In this document: one piece after another, positions 32,866 through 42,477 of the stretch
Position numbering within the stretch: the stretch's first letter is position 1
Layout: every line of letters begins with the position of its first letter
NCBI GenBank assembly: GCA_033964015.1
Contig: CM066915.1
Span: forward strand, 10,129,573-10,193,572
Direction: 5' to 3'
Source: Scolanthus callimorphus
Lineage: Eukaryota; Cnidaria; Anthozoa; Actiniaria; Edwardsiidae
DNA: 64,000 bases
Position numbers and translations under genes: made by a program
Notes under the pieces: generated by a model
Databases searched by the model: none
What the model was told of the DNA's origin: nothing
Seen by the model: the letters and a program-made list of their open reading frames with translations, nothing else

Positions 32866-33193
32866 TAGTATCTTATCCTCACTGCATACCTATTACCTCG
32901 TCACGGGAATTAAGTTATGGGAGGTGATCGCGACTGCCGGGTAATAGGCATGCGGTGAGCATGCGAGGCGTGGTGTCGACCACCACCAGGGGAGGTGGGT
33001 GGGTGAACTTCACGGCTTTGCTGACTCCCCGGCGGCAGCTTCTTGCGAACCGAACTCAGGGAAATGGGTGACTGATTGTGAAACCACGCTGCCAAACATG
33101 TTGCCTACAACGCGCAGACTCCAACGACTCCATATTTGGGTTGTTGTTCAAATTCTTTCGTGGCGTGGCAATAATGTATGCAGTGAGAATAGT
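32866..33193 (-). mobile_element. 328-bp deletion derivative of the DIRS-like family
   Basis: On the minus strand it carries the same left end (ACTATTCTCACTGCATACAT and about 210 bp after it, including 'gccgccggggagtc') and the same right end ('ataacttaattcccgtgacg...gataagatacta') as the 8.6-kb element at 20488-29088, with everything between removed. It abuts the packaging-ATPase remnant at 33194. Confidence 0.75.
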
Positions 33194-33527
33194 CAATTAT
33201 TCTACAGAACTTGCCACCATAAAAATTTGTCTTGTTTTTTTCATCGTACAAAATGTGTTTCTTCAAGGGAAAGAAATGCGCACTGCAAGCTTGAATACCA
33301 ATTATATATTTCTCTTCAAAAATCCAAGAGAGGGTTCTCAAATTGGTCATTTAGCACGTCAAATGTTTCCAGGATATAACAAATACATGAAAGACGCCTT
33401 TGAAGATGCGACCGCAAAGCCTTATGGGGATCTATTGTGCGATCTCAAAGACGACTGTCTTACGGATTATCGACTGAGAACCAATATTCTCCCTGGAGAG
33501 ATCCAATACGCGTATAAACGAGTATAA
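33194..33527 (+). pseudogene. Packaging ATPase C-terminal remnant (Polinton/adintovirus-like)
   Basis: The frame reads VQNVFLQGKEMRTASLNTNY, then IFLFKNPREGSQIGHLARQM, then DATAKPYGDLLCDL and LRTNILPGE. This is the region after Walker B of the FtsK/HerA-type DNA-packaging ATPases of Polinton-like viruses (family knowledge): a 'Q..-.GKE.RT.SLN' segment followed by 'FKNPR...Q...LARQ'. The Walker A and B part is missing, its place taken by the DIRS derivative. In the virion-forming relatives it would pump DNA into capsids; here it is a broken remnant. Confidence 0.55.
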
Positions 33528-33556
33528 ATATATTGAGGTTTTCGCGTTAGCTTTAT

Positions 33557-33886
33557 TTGACGATGAGCCGTCAAGCAAGAAACAACTACCATCACTTAAA
33601 GGTGTTATCTCAGAGTAAACCTCACCAAGTCAAAGCTTTATTAAAAGTAGCGGACGATTCTCTTATCAAGACCTTGTGCGAGTGCGTTTATAACACGCTT
33701 AAAGAAATCGTACCAGTTACCCTTCAACAGCGACGCAAGCTTTGTCGGCACAAAAAAGCTTCTTCTGAAGTTGGTGGATAAAAAGACTATCGTGAGTTCG
33801 AAACCCAAAGAGCTGGTCTAGAAAGGGGGTAATTTACTGACTGTTTTGTTACCACCAGTGCTTACGATCTTGGAAAACTTTTTATA
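33557..33886 (+). pseudogene. Small basic virion-type protein, frameshifted
   Basis: ATG at 33563 opens a Lys/Arg-rich peptide (residues ~15-70: helix-like, 'VKALLKVADDSLIKTLCECV', 'QRRKLCRHKK'). The open frame ends at 33781 because of a frameshift near 33770. In the shifted frame a TAG at about 33822 interrupts a Gly-Gly plus hydrophobic tail that ends with a stop at 33886. The pattern (basic body, GG, hydrophobic tail) is seen in a small conserved protein beside capsid genes of cnidarian Polinton-like elements. Exact role unknown; a core/membrane-active peptide is a guess. Confidence 0.45.
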
Positions 33887-34626
33887 ATGCAACACGCCAG
33901 GAAAGTGGTCCTTGTCCCAGAACCCACATTACAGAGACTAGAAAGAAAACAAAAAGCCAGCAACGCCCCTTTAACCAACAGACTGAATGAGTTACACAAA
34001 GAAATGCAAGTCACGTTGACAAGTGAGGAATTGACTAACGAAGAAAAAGTTAGACAGCATATTCAGACCCTCCAAAATTACCTCACATATTATAAACAAA
34101 GGAAAGAAGAACCCTTGAAAGTTAGATTGGAAAGTGGTGAAGAAAAAACGAAAGAACCTTCGATCATTTCTAAGGATAAAATTGAACAAGAAATTCTTAA
34201 AAATATTCGAAGCTCGTTGACTAAAAGGGCAGAACGCATGATTGAAAAAATAAAATAACATCCTGACATCGTCACTTGGGACGAAAAAGGTCAAGTTTTG
34301 TTTGATAACACGCCTATGGACGGAACCCATATAGAGACCTAGTAAGCGATTTTCTGAGAACAAAGAAAGGGTATGATCCGGTCGGTTGGGAATCTTTTGC
34401 AAAAGCACTCGTAAAAATGAACGCCCCAGAAGATTTAGTACGCAACCAAGAAAGGAGACAAACTATGAGAGAACTCGAATCACCCGTACCCACCACTTCT
34501 CACGAACCAGTACAGAACGAAACAGACGTTTTATCAGCAGCTCCTTCAAACGAGACGCCGCTTGTAGGACCTATACGGCAAAAGTCTAAAAACCCTCAAA
34601 AACAACTTCGCCAACGATGGTTTTAA
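33887..34626 (+). pseudogene. Conserved protein of the capsid-gene cluster, broken frame
   Basis: The first part, 33887-34258, is a charged helical protein (HARKVVLVPEPTLQRLERKQ start, coiled-coil-like). It stops at TAA, after which the coding pattern continues with a frame change (VTWDEKGQVLFDNTPMDG), a TAG at about 34340, another shift, then GYDPVGWESFAKALVKMNAP and a tail ending KNPQKQLRQRWF at 34626. I recognise the layout from cnidarian Polinton-like clusters but cannot name a function. At least two lesions make it a pseudogene. Confidence 0.45.
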
Positions 34627-34802
34627 AAGTTTGAAATAAAATAAAACAACAGTTAATAAACTACGTGGTGTGATTTATTCTTCTTTCTAGACATTTGATG
34701 GATGTGTGTTAATTAATTAACTAATTTTGCGCGAATGACGGTATACAAATCCGTAATGCTTGGTAATAAATTGTAATACATAATTATCATTTTTTTGACT
34801 AT

Positions 34803-35210
34803 TCGATGAAAATCTTCCTACAATGTTTTTCCTCTACTGCGTAGCAACAGAAAATACAGGAAATAATGTCCTCAGACATTAGATCGAAGTCCTTGAAGAG
34901 CTTTTGTGTTAAAAGTCCACTCCGTTGTGTTATTATCCAGAAACGACTCGAACTCTTGAGAATACACTTGCGGTCGTAATTCGTAGCTGTCAAAAAACTC
35001 CCCTATAACCGTCCCTTCGTTGTCGTCTTTATACATAAAAAACGCTAACCAATTGGTTCCTGGCTCTCCCTTTTTATCGCTATTGGCGACGAATACTGCA
35101 GGTAACTTGAACGCTTTTCCAGTCAATCCATCTGAAGGGTAGACTCCTTGAAAATAAGGTTTTGTATATCAATCTCTTGATAGTACAGCTTCAATCTGAC
35201 GCGAGTTCAT
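34803..35210 (-). pseudogene. Adenain-like cysteine protease, inactivated
   Basis: ATG at 35210 opens MNSRQIEAVLSRD, then an in-frame TGA, then a stretch with GVYPSDGL, PAVFVANSD, GTNWLAFFMYKD, EFFDSYELRP and WTFNTKALQGLRSNV, a second in-frame TGA (34869-34871), GHYFLYFLLLRSRGKTL and TAG. The order fits the adenovirus-type (ULP1-fold) maturation protease of Polinton-like elements. The family has His where N of TNWLAF stands, and the nucleophile Cys directly before the GHY/GQY-type motif, exactly where the second TGA lies. So two catalytic positions are lost. Apart from the two TGAs the frame is intact over 130 codons. Confidence 0.6.
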
Positions 35211-36500
35211 CACCTCCAGTTTACGGTAGTATTGCGATTTGCGTCGATCGAAAGCACCGAATCGAACTCACTGTAAATTAGATAGGAGATGGTAGCTGGC
35301 AGGGACTCGGCAAACTGAATTCCGAGTCTAAGGTTTCCTTGTTTTATACTAGAGATGTGCGGGCTGTTCGAGTGGTCTACGCTTAGATCAAAGCAGTATA
35401 AAGCATTTCCCTGGGGATAGTCTTTGAGGGCAATGTGATTTCCAGTGTTATGGAGCATGGTTCCTGTTCCGTCAAACAAACTCATGTAGCCAGCGAGGTA
35501 CTGGTTTTTACTGTAGTTTAACTTTAATGGTCATCGGCGTAGCTTCTCCGTTCACGTAGACAGCAACTTCACTGACGTTGAAAAGTTGAAAGTTAAATGG
35601 GTTGTGACTGTAACTTCCGTTAAAAGTTCTGTTGTCCACAAAGCCTAACACAATTCTTTTCGGAATAAAGCCTAGAAACACATCGTCTGGACAAAACGGC
35701 ATGTTTCCAGCCGGAATACTGAGTGCCTTGCATTCAACACGACGAAGGGGGTATAATGCTGGTGCGCGCTGAAGTGCGGCAGTTATTCCTAGAAACGTGT
35801 CGTCGTACAACTTGACTTTGCGAGCGTACAAACTGGAGTGAACAATGGCGACTTTGTAGTCAGCATCTTGTGTTGATGATAGGAGACAAAAGGCGTTTTT
35901 GGCTCTGTTTTGTCTGAGACGAACATTAACTCCGTTTAGAAATAGTCGGTCTTGAGAAAAAAGACCTAACATCTCAAAGTGAGCGCTGTTCTTGGGAAGA
36001 TTGTACCGTTTGTACAACCCCTCGTTCCTATTTGCGGCTGTAGCTAGGGGATTCGTCTCATCGAGCTTTCCTGGGGTATCTTTGTATAACATTTCTGCTT
36101 GAAGCGGACTGGTTTTTGCATCGAAACCATAAGTGAGTAACGATGTAATCATAGCTCGGTAGGGATTAGTGTTGGTAGACGAGGAAACCAGCTTGTCGTT
36201 AATGGTGAGATCAACTTGGCTGAACATCGCGTGAAAAAACAAGTTTGCGGGGCCAACAGCATCGTCATCTTCAAGTGCACTTCCATCAGCCTTGGTTATT
36301 TTAAAAATGTTGTATAACCACGTGTTTCTCAAGTCTACAAGCTCTTCACCGTTTCCCGATAAATTGTACTCCAGCGGACCAGAGTCCGTTATATTAGAAA
36401 CGGGAAAGTATTCGATCCATTGACTGCGCTCAATATTGGTCTGCATTAAAGGTGCCGCAAACAAATCTAATTCTGACTTGCTGCATTCCTGAGTATTCAT
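35210..36500 (-). pseudogene. Double-jelly-roll-type major capsid protein homologue (F54H12.2-like family), one frameshift
   Basis: The ORF of 330 residues from ATG at 36500 (MNTQECSKSELDLFAAP) covers most of the protein: WIEYFPVSN, DLRNTWLYN...ITKADG, FFHAMFSQVDLTINDKLVSS, MLGLFSQDRLFLNGVNVRLR, and FIPKRIVLGFVDNRTFNGSY. A one-base frameshift near 35515 moves the C-terminal ~100 residues (YMSLFDGTGTML, YPQGNALYCFDLS, FDSVLSIDANRNTTVNW) into another frame ending at 35210. Joined length, about 430 residues, matches the cnidarian family annotated as 'uncharacterized protein F54H12.2-like', which I take as the capsid protein of Polinton/adintovirus-like elements (partly inference). It lies between a basic core-type gene and the protease. 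Confidence 0.6.
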
Positions 36501-36507
36501 TTGCTTG

Positions 36508-36927
36508 CTATTTTGACAAAAGCGTAAACGCCGTGCGAGGAGATGTTTTCTGTCTCTTGGTTGAAGACGACTGACGCGGTTTCCTGGCTCGCTTACGTTT
36601 TGTAGCCTTTTTCCTTTTTCCTTCTCCGGACTGATTTGGTGGCGTCAGAGTGACGTCAGAATACATTCGCTTTCCAGATTGCGCGACCTTGTCAAAATTG
36701 ATTTCCTCTCCGTTCATTGCGTCTTTCGCGAGCGATACCCCTTCTTTGAGTGCAGCTTGTCCTATCATGTTCGCTTTAGGAATAACAGCTCTAAACAGTC
36801 CCCTTAGCCACCGACCAAGACCATATCATTTTTGTATGTCAGCTCCGTGAAACGCTGGTAAGCTACCACCGTTTTGCTGTGCCTGGCTAATGTAGTAATT
36901 CTTGTAAAACTCAGCTAAACGCCCCAT
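36508..36927 (-). pseudogene. Small virion protein upstream of the capsid gene, TGA-interrupted
   Basis: From ATG at 36927: GRLAEFYKNYYISQAQQNGG then SLPAFHGADIQK, a TGA at 36826-36828, then GLGRWLRGLFRAVIP, MIGQAALKEGVSLAKDAMNG and a Lys/Arg/Ser-rich tail (KRKKATKRKRARKPRQSSS) to 36508. A Gly-rich amphipathic N-terminus with a basic tail resembles minor core/cement proteins (adenovirus pVI/pX-like) of adintoviruses. It ends 8 bp before the capsid ATG, as in a compact viral gene cluster. Confidence 0.5.
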
Positions 36928-36929
36928 GC

Positions 36930-37118
36930 TTAAACAAAAGAAGACGCACGTCTAAAGTGTAGTGTTAGCAACACTCTTCCAGATCGGAATGGGACTTTTG
37001 ACGAGGATTCCAAGCATATATTCGTTTCCACTGAATCGATAAATTTTCTGCTGACTGGTAAGTACTGTGTTTCTTCTCTCGGTTGGCTGCCGAGCAAAGA
37101 GGAAAGGAGGTCGAACAA
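36930..37118 (-). CDS. Short ORF upstream of the virion gene cluster
   Basis: MFDLLSSLLGSQPREETQYL start, about 62 codons, stopping just before the next gene's ATG at 36927. No family recognised with confidence; tight spacing suggests it belonged to the same viral cluster. The overlapping plus-strand ORF (37083-37286) is an alternative reading. Confidence 0.25.
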   Translation of the reverse strand: MFDLLSSLLGSQPREETQYLPVSRKFIDSVETNICLESSSKVPFRSGRVLLTLHFRRASSFV

Positions 37119-37299
37119 AATCAGCTAGAAGAAGAAGCAGAGCCGCTAGCTATTGAACGACAGACACTCCTGCAAAATGTAGTTGAACAGGCGCCAGAGA
37201 GAGATCGATTTGCCACATCCTATCATTTTCAACAACATGTCTGCTGCAAAGTAAAAACAAATTGTCCGATACACTTGGAAAGTTGAAGATCAGCGAGTT

Positions 37300-37556
37300 G
37301 AAGTAAATGCACGAAAGTCTAAAGTTGGAGATCGCTGGCGGCATTTCATCGCGGAAGAAAAGTTATATCAAGCCGATTGTTGATTTGGTAAAATCTTGCA
37401 GCTGCAGTCAATATAAATAATTTTATAGAATTTTTTTTATTTTTTTTTACACCTTTTTATATAGCCTTATCATCATTAGTTTAATTTATATTATTAGTTT
37501 TAACAGACGAAGAGCCACCTCGTGGAAGCTCTGTTACTAAACCATTATTATTATTA

Positions 37557-37609
<53 letters not shown>

Positions 37610-38600
37610 GAGAACGCTTTTTGGGAAGCGCAGAGTTTATAAAAAAGTTTCTCCTTCCTTTGGTATAACCACATCGTACAGTTTCTGGAGGCGCATTTAG
37701 CCAAGGAACTTTACTTCCCATAGCTCGTACTTGCTTTCGTCCCCACTGAATATGAGCGTCCTCCTGGGCCCATAACCTGTTGCGTTTAGCCCTGTAGCCA
37801 TAGTAGTTCAACAAGATAGCATACAAGAACTTGACAGGATATTCACTGAACTGAGCTGAACAACTAATTTATTTCATAAAGCTCAATCATATTTATATAC
37901 AAGTTTTAGGCGTATCAAGAATGGACTTCACGTACGATTATTTAGAGTTACATTCTTTTGGGTCCGGCTAGTAATACATAGGAAATTACATACAGGTATC
38001 ATAATAATTGTGATAGCACTAATCTATCTAATCTAAAGTGGTGATCAGATAATGGAATCGTAATATCAGGCACGTATTCTAACATGGTGCACCGAGAGCC
38101 GCACCCTACTCCCGCCTCGAAAGCGTGACAGGAAAACGCGAACTACAATGCAACCCAATACGCGATATTTTGTAGCTCAAACGTATACTCTATAGCTGCT
38201 GGTATTGTGGTGGCTGACAATGTTACGCCGAAACAGAGACACAATAAACAACCAAATGGACTCAGCAAAATACCCTCATTGGAACTGTTGCCGATCAAAG
38301 ACCGTTGACGAGCGTCGACGAGCGAGAATTTTGCCACCAAAGCTTCGCAAGCGATTGCCGTATTATCGAAATCTAGAATCTATACCCGTCAAGAAATAGT
38401 GATGCCGATTTTGACGCTGCATGAATATCGGGTCCGGCACATTCAGATAGGGATCTTGTCCCACGTTGACACAAGCCTCGATCTCATGCTAAACTCGATG
38501 AAAAAGTGTTCGGTTCAATACCATAAAAGCCACCTCCTCTGTTAATGAGAACCACACACGGCAAACACGAAAAACAGTCATTAGTGTTTATGTATGTATT
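37300..38600. other. Non-coding stretch with (ATT)n microsatellite
   Basis: A TTA/ATT run occupies about 37545-37608. Flanking DNA has only short ORFs with no recognised domain (e.g. minus 37605-37826). No RNA gene is seen. Confidence 0.5.
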
Positions 38601-38639
38601 TTATGCATGTAAGGAGATTTGACATGAATTTACGAAAAT

Positions 38640-38938
38640 CTTACCGCACGCATGGACAGCACGTATTTAATCAGACGACCGATAGCCCGGTGACCCGATA
38701 GAATCCGATAAGCCGCGCGCATGGGCAGTACGTATTTAATCAGACAACCGATAGTCCTACAGTGTCCAACAACACGGCCCAATGACCCGATAGAATCCGA
38801 TAAACCGCGCACATGGGCAGTACGTATTTAATCAGACAACCGATAGTCCTACAGTGTCCAACAACACTCCCCGATGACCCGATAGAATCCGATAAACCGC
38901 ACGCATAGACAGTACGTATTTAATCAGACAACCGATAG
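38640..38938. repeat. ~92-bp satellite, segment 1
   Basis: Units of 'gggcagtacgtatttaatcagacaaccgatagtcctacagtgtccaacaacacggcccgatgacccgatagaatccgataaaccgc' type with 92-bp spacing (e.g. 38723 and 38815). The same satellite resumes at 44424-44690 and 47534-47710 after two insertions. Minus-strand ORFs here are by-products. Confidence 0.85.
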
Positions 38939-39412
38939 TGTAATATTCCTCCCTGTGTATTGTTATGATAATAAGGTATGGGGAATCGCTCTGGTCTGGG
39001 ACAAGCCTAGGCCAGGCGAAAGATGGTGTAGACAGGGTCAACCCGACTAACTCTAGGGTGTGGGTGGGAGGGCCGCCAAATGAGTCCACAACTGGTGGAC
39101 CTCAAGTGAAGTGACAGGGTGTGGTCCATGTGCATTCTATTATATAGCATATTATCACAATCCCCAGGGAGTTAATTACCAATGCAAATTGAGTTTGCAT
39201 AGTGTAATATTCCTCCCTGTGTATTGTTATGATAATAAGGTATGGGGAATCGCTCTGGTCTTCCCCAAGCCTACTCCAACCACTTATCATTAAGTCCACA
39301 TAACAATAAAACTCCCAAACAAAAACCCCAGGACAAACATCCTTCTTCCCAAACCTTACTTAATTTAATCCAATCTAACAATATTCTTATTTTTATTGAT
39401 GATTATACATAA

Positions 39413-40882
39413 TCAAACCTGAGAAATACAATATAACAGACTTAACATGTTATCTGACAAGAAAAAAAAAAAAAGATTTTCATCCCAGTAGTCTCCAAAA
39501 CTCTGGTCGCCAGACGGGGAATGGACGGTGCAACCCAACCCCTCCCGGATGCATCGGTAGAAATGGAGATGCAATGATGCTTCTCTTCCCTCCAAGGGAG
39601 GGACTGTTTCCAGTCATCTAGAAACCGCCAATATGACAATTCTTCCCTCAAAGATTGTGATAGTGATACTGGACCATTTTCCGGGGCGGAAGCAATGGCT
39701 CTACTTGGTTCCCTAATGAAGAGCTTCGCAGCCGGGACAGCTAAAGAAAATGAGATGCATTCCCTTGAAAGCGCTGTAAAGTTTTCACTCCTATTGTAGC
39801 CTTGCATGCAAGGATTCTCTCTCTAAGAGAAGCCCAGGACTCTATCTTACGACGGGGAACCAAAAATGATTGTTTTATGGAATCTATAATAAACCCCAAA
39901 TATTCCAGAGATGTAGTGGGAAATAAGACGGACTGCTCAATTCCAATAGTATATCCAAGATCTATTAGCACCGACAGGACCACAAACAGAGCGCCCTTTG
40001 CTGCTAGGAAACGAAAGTTAGGAGATCTGTCCGCTGGAAGAATCAACCAAGGTCCCGTGGGCGTTAACAGTTCTCCATTTAGCCGGTCATCAATGTATAG
40101 AGAGCAGGGAATCCCCTTTGCTCTAAGGAAGCCTGAAGCTGCCAAACCAATAGTGTGGTACACGTATGGAGAAATTTTCCACCCGAACGGTAATGTTGCG
40201 CAAACAAACCAAAAGCCGCCAAAATTAAACCCAAAATAGCTCTGAAAACTTTCCGATAGAAGAACATGGTCATATCCCGACTTATCGTCGCATTTTGTCA
40301 TAAAGGAACCCTCATAGACGTATCTGGTTACATCAGACAGTTTATCGAGGGAGAAGGGCGTGTCCCTCAACCATAAATTCAAGAACCTTGCGTCAATACA
40401 TAAACGTGGTTTGGATGGCTCTATCGTTAAAGGTAGAACCAAATGAGGGGGATCATCGACGCCCACCTCTCCCCATATCTTGAAAGCGCCCGTCTTAATA
40501 CGATTTAAAATTTCCGTACAAATGAAATCAGAGAACTTCTTACAAGAAGCATGATTAAAAAAAACCCTTTCTGAGGCGGTAACATGGAAGCATACTTGAC
40601 TTTCTTGAACTTGCCCAAGAAAGGCTTAGAGAACTTAAGTATATCCACTTTATTCCGAATCCAATCATTTAAACAATCTTGCAGTGGATGTCGCTGGAGA
40701 ACTCTTTCCCAGGCTTCAGGATGTTTGTGTAGTTCTCCGGCCGTGAAAGTGTCTGGGTTCCTTAAGCGAATAGTTTCCAAGTCCGGTATTCCACCAGATG
40801 ATAAAACGTCATTCCATTCCTTTACTCCTGTTGTTGATCCCTCCTGTACGGGAATCCCGTTCATATCCACCCATGAAGTCAC
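39413..40882 (-). pseudogene. pol: pol of the Ngaro-like element: RT and RNase H start, frameshifted
   Basis: Reading down the minus strand: an N-terminal region (40882-40505: WERVLQRHPLQDCLNDWI, FLGKFKKVKYASMLPP), a frame change, then RT from 40466 (GVDDPPHLVLPLTIEPSKPR, CDDKSGYDHVLL, LPFGWKISPYVYHTIGL, SLYIDDRLNG), a frame change near 39775, then RNase H (STDASGRGW) and another change into GCTVHSPSGDQSF before the end in a poly-T/A tract at ~39463. The YIDD box and 'DDKSGYDH' motif A are kept, the RT type found in YR retroelements of cnidarians. It is not functional as read. Confidence 0.75.
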
Positions 40883-41531
40883 ATTTCCTGATAAGAAGTT
40901 TTTTACTTGACCTCGAAATTGAACCAGAGATTTTCTCTGATGTCCTTATCCGCAACGAACTTTCTTTTACGACTCACAATCTAGAACGAAGGACCAAACA
41001 AAATTTGAGTGTTTACTAAGAAAACAAAATGCGAAATAGTCTTGTAAATAATTGTGACAAATGTGACATTGCATGGAACGAAACCGAGATTCCCAATCAG
41101 GAGGGAGCAACTTCAATACGCCTGAAAACAGGACGTCTGGTGGTTACCGGAGGATGCGGCAGACAGCAGGAGTTACTCTAACCTGATCAAGACCAAAATT
41201 ATTGAGTCTTATTGTTAGAAATAGACACTAAAATGTGTATCCTAAATCCAGACACATAAATAATTGCTAAGCCGGGCAGAATAGGCAGAGACAAGGCACA
41301 CAGAAAACTAATGATATGCAGACATGCTTGTAAAATAACACATATCGGAACCCATAGACAATATAAATAATCTTTATTGAATTACTGATTATTTAGACCA
41401 TAGGCCATCCATAACCTATAGTACAAATAAATATATAAATAATTATGACACTCCAAAACTCCAAAGCCTAGTCCGTTCCAAAGTCCAATTCATTCCTTTA
41501 CCCCGAGCACAACATTGTCCATGGGGAAGTG

Positions 41532-42438
41532 TTAAAATGTCTGAGGGTATTGCATCCCCCCAGAAAATCTTCCCCTCTTCGGGGGTGGACCCGCTTGTCT
41601 AAAAGGACAAAAACTCTGAAAATGGCCAAATTGCCCACAATTGTAACACTGAATATTTATCCTGGAGGCACGACCCCTGCCCCTTTGGCCAAAAGCACCA
41701 CGATTCTGGTATTGTGGCACAGGCTCCAAACGCATAGCCTTGTCTACTGAAGCTAAACACTTAAAGACAGATTCACTATCCTTATCCCCTAACAAAGCCT
41801 CCAGATATTTTTTAAACTGTGGAACAGGGGCCCAGATCTTCTGCTGCATAGCAAGAAGGACGGCACTGTAGAAGCCAGCTTTCTCATGCGCTGTCTCCTT
41901 GGCCACAATTTTTAAATTAATCAGCAGATCAATGGCCTGGTCCTTATAAAACGCTGGCGCCCTCAGGTAATGTCTGATTTCTTGCAAAGCTGTCTCAACC
42001 GTGGCATTCTGACCCGTGTTCTCAAGCCTCGTTAACCTCTGCATTACCCCAGCCAAGTTGGTCCCATCCTGTATAAATATTCCAAAGAAATAAGGACATT
42101 TAGAGTTGACAAAATGTCCTAGCCATACCAGATGGATGCGAAACAAACATACAAAAATTTCCAAAACAAAAATTAGCTTGAGAATAACATAAAACAACCA
42201 ACACATGAATTACTATCAACAAGGCACCTACAACTGAAACTGGTAAACTGTTATTATTATTATTATCATCATATCCATTATCATTATAATTATTATTATT
42301 ATTATGAAGCAGTATACACATCTGTATGCTACAGTTAAATGGAGCCTGTGAGCAACTATTATTTTTTATTGTTATTATTATTATAATTATTATTATTATT
42401 ATTATTGATTCACTACTGCTAGCCATTTCGATTTTTCC

Positions 42439-42477
<39 letters not shown>

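Noticed and set aside
34869..34871. Selenocysteine at the protease active site
   Set aside because: Attractive because TGA replaces the nucleophile Cys, but the catalytic His position is also changed, a second TGA lies upstream, neighbouring genes are frameshifted and no SECIS hairpin was evident by eye. Kept only as a finding to test.
38630..39089. Minus-strand ORFs in the 92-bp satellite (IKYVLPMRAVYRI-type repeats)
   Set aside because: Shadow reading of the satellite; units are not a multiple of three in all places and frames break between units.
42100..42426. ORF with poly-Ile and poly-Asn
   Set aside because: Product of the ATT/TAT microsatellite within the gag intron.
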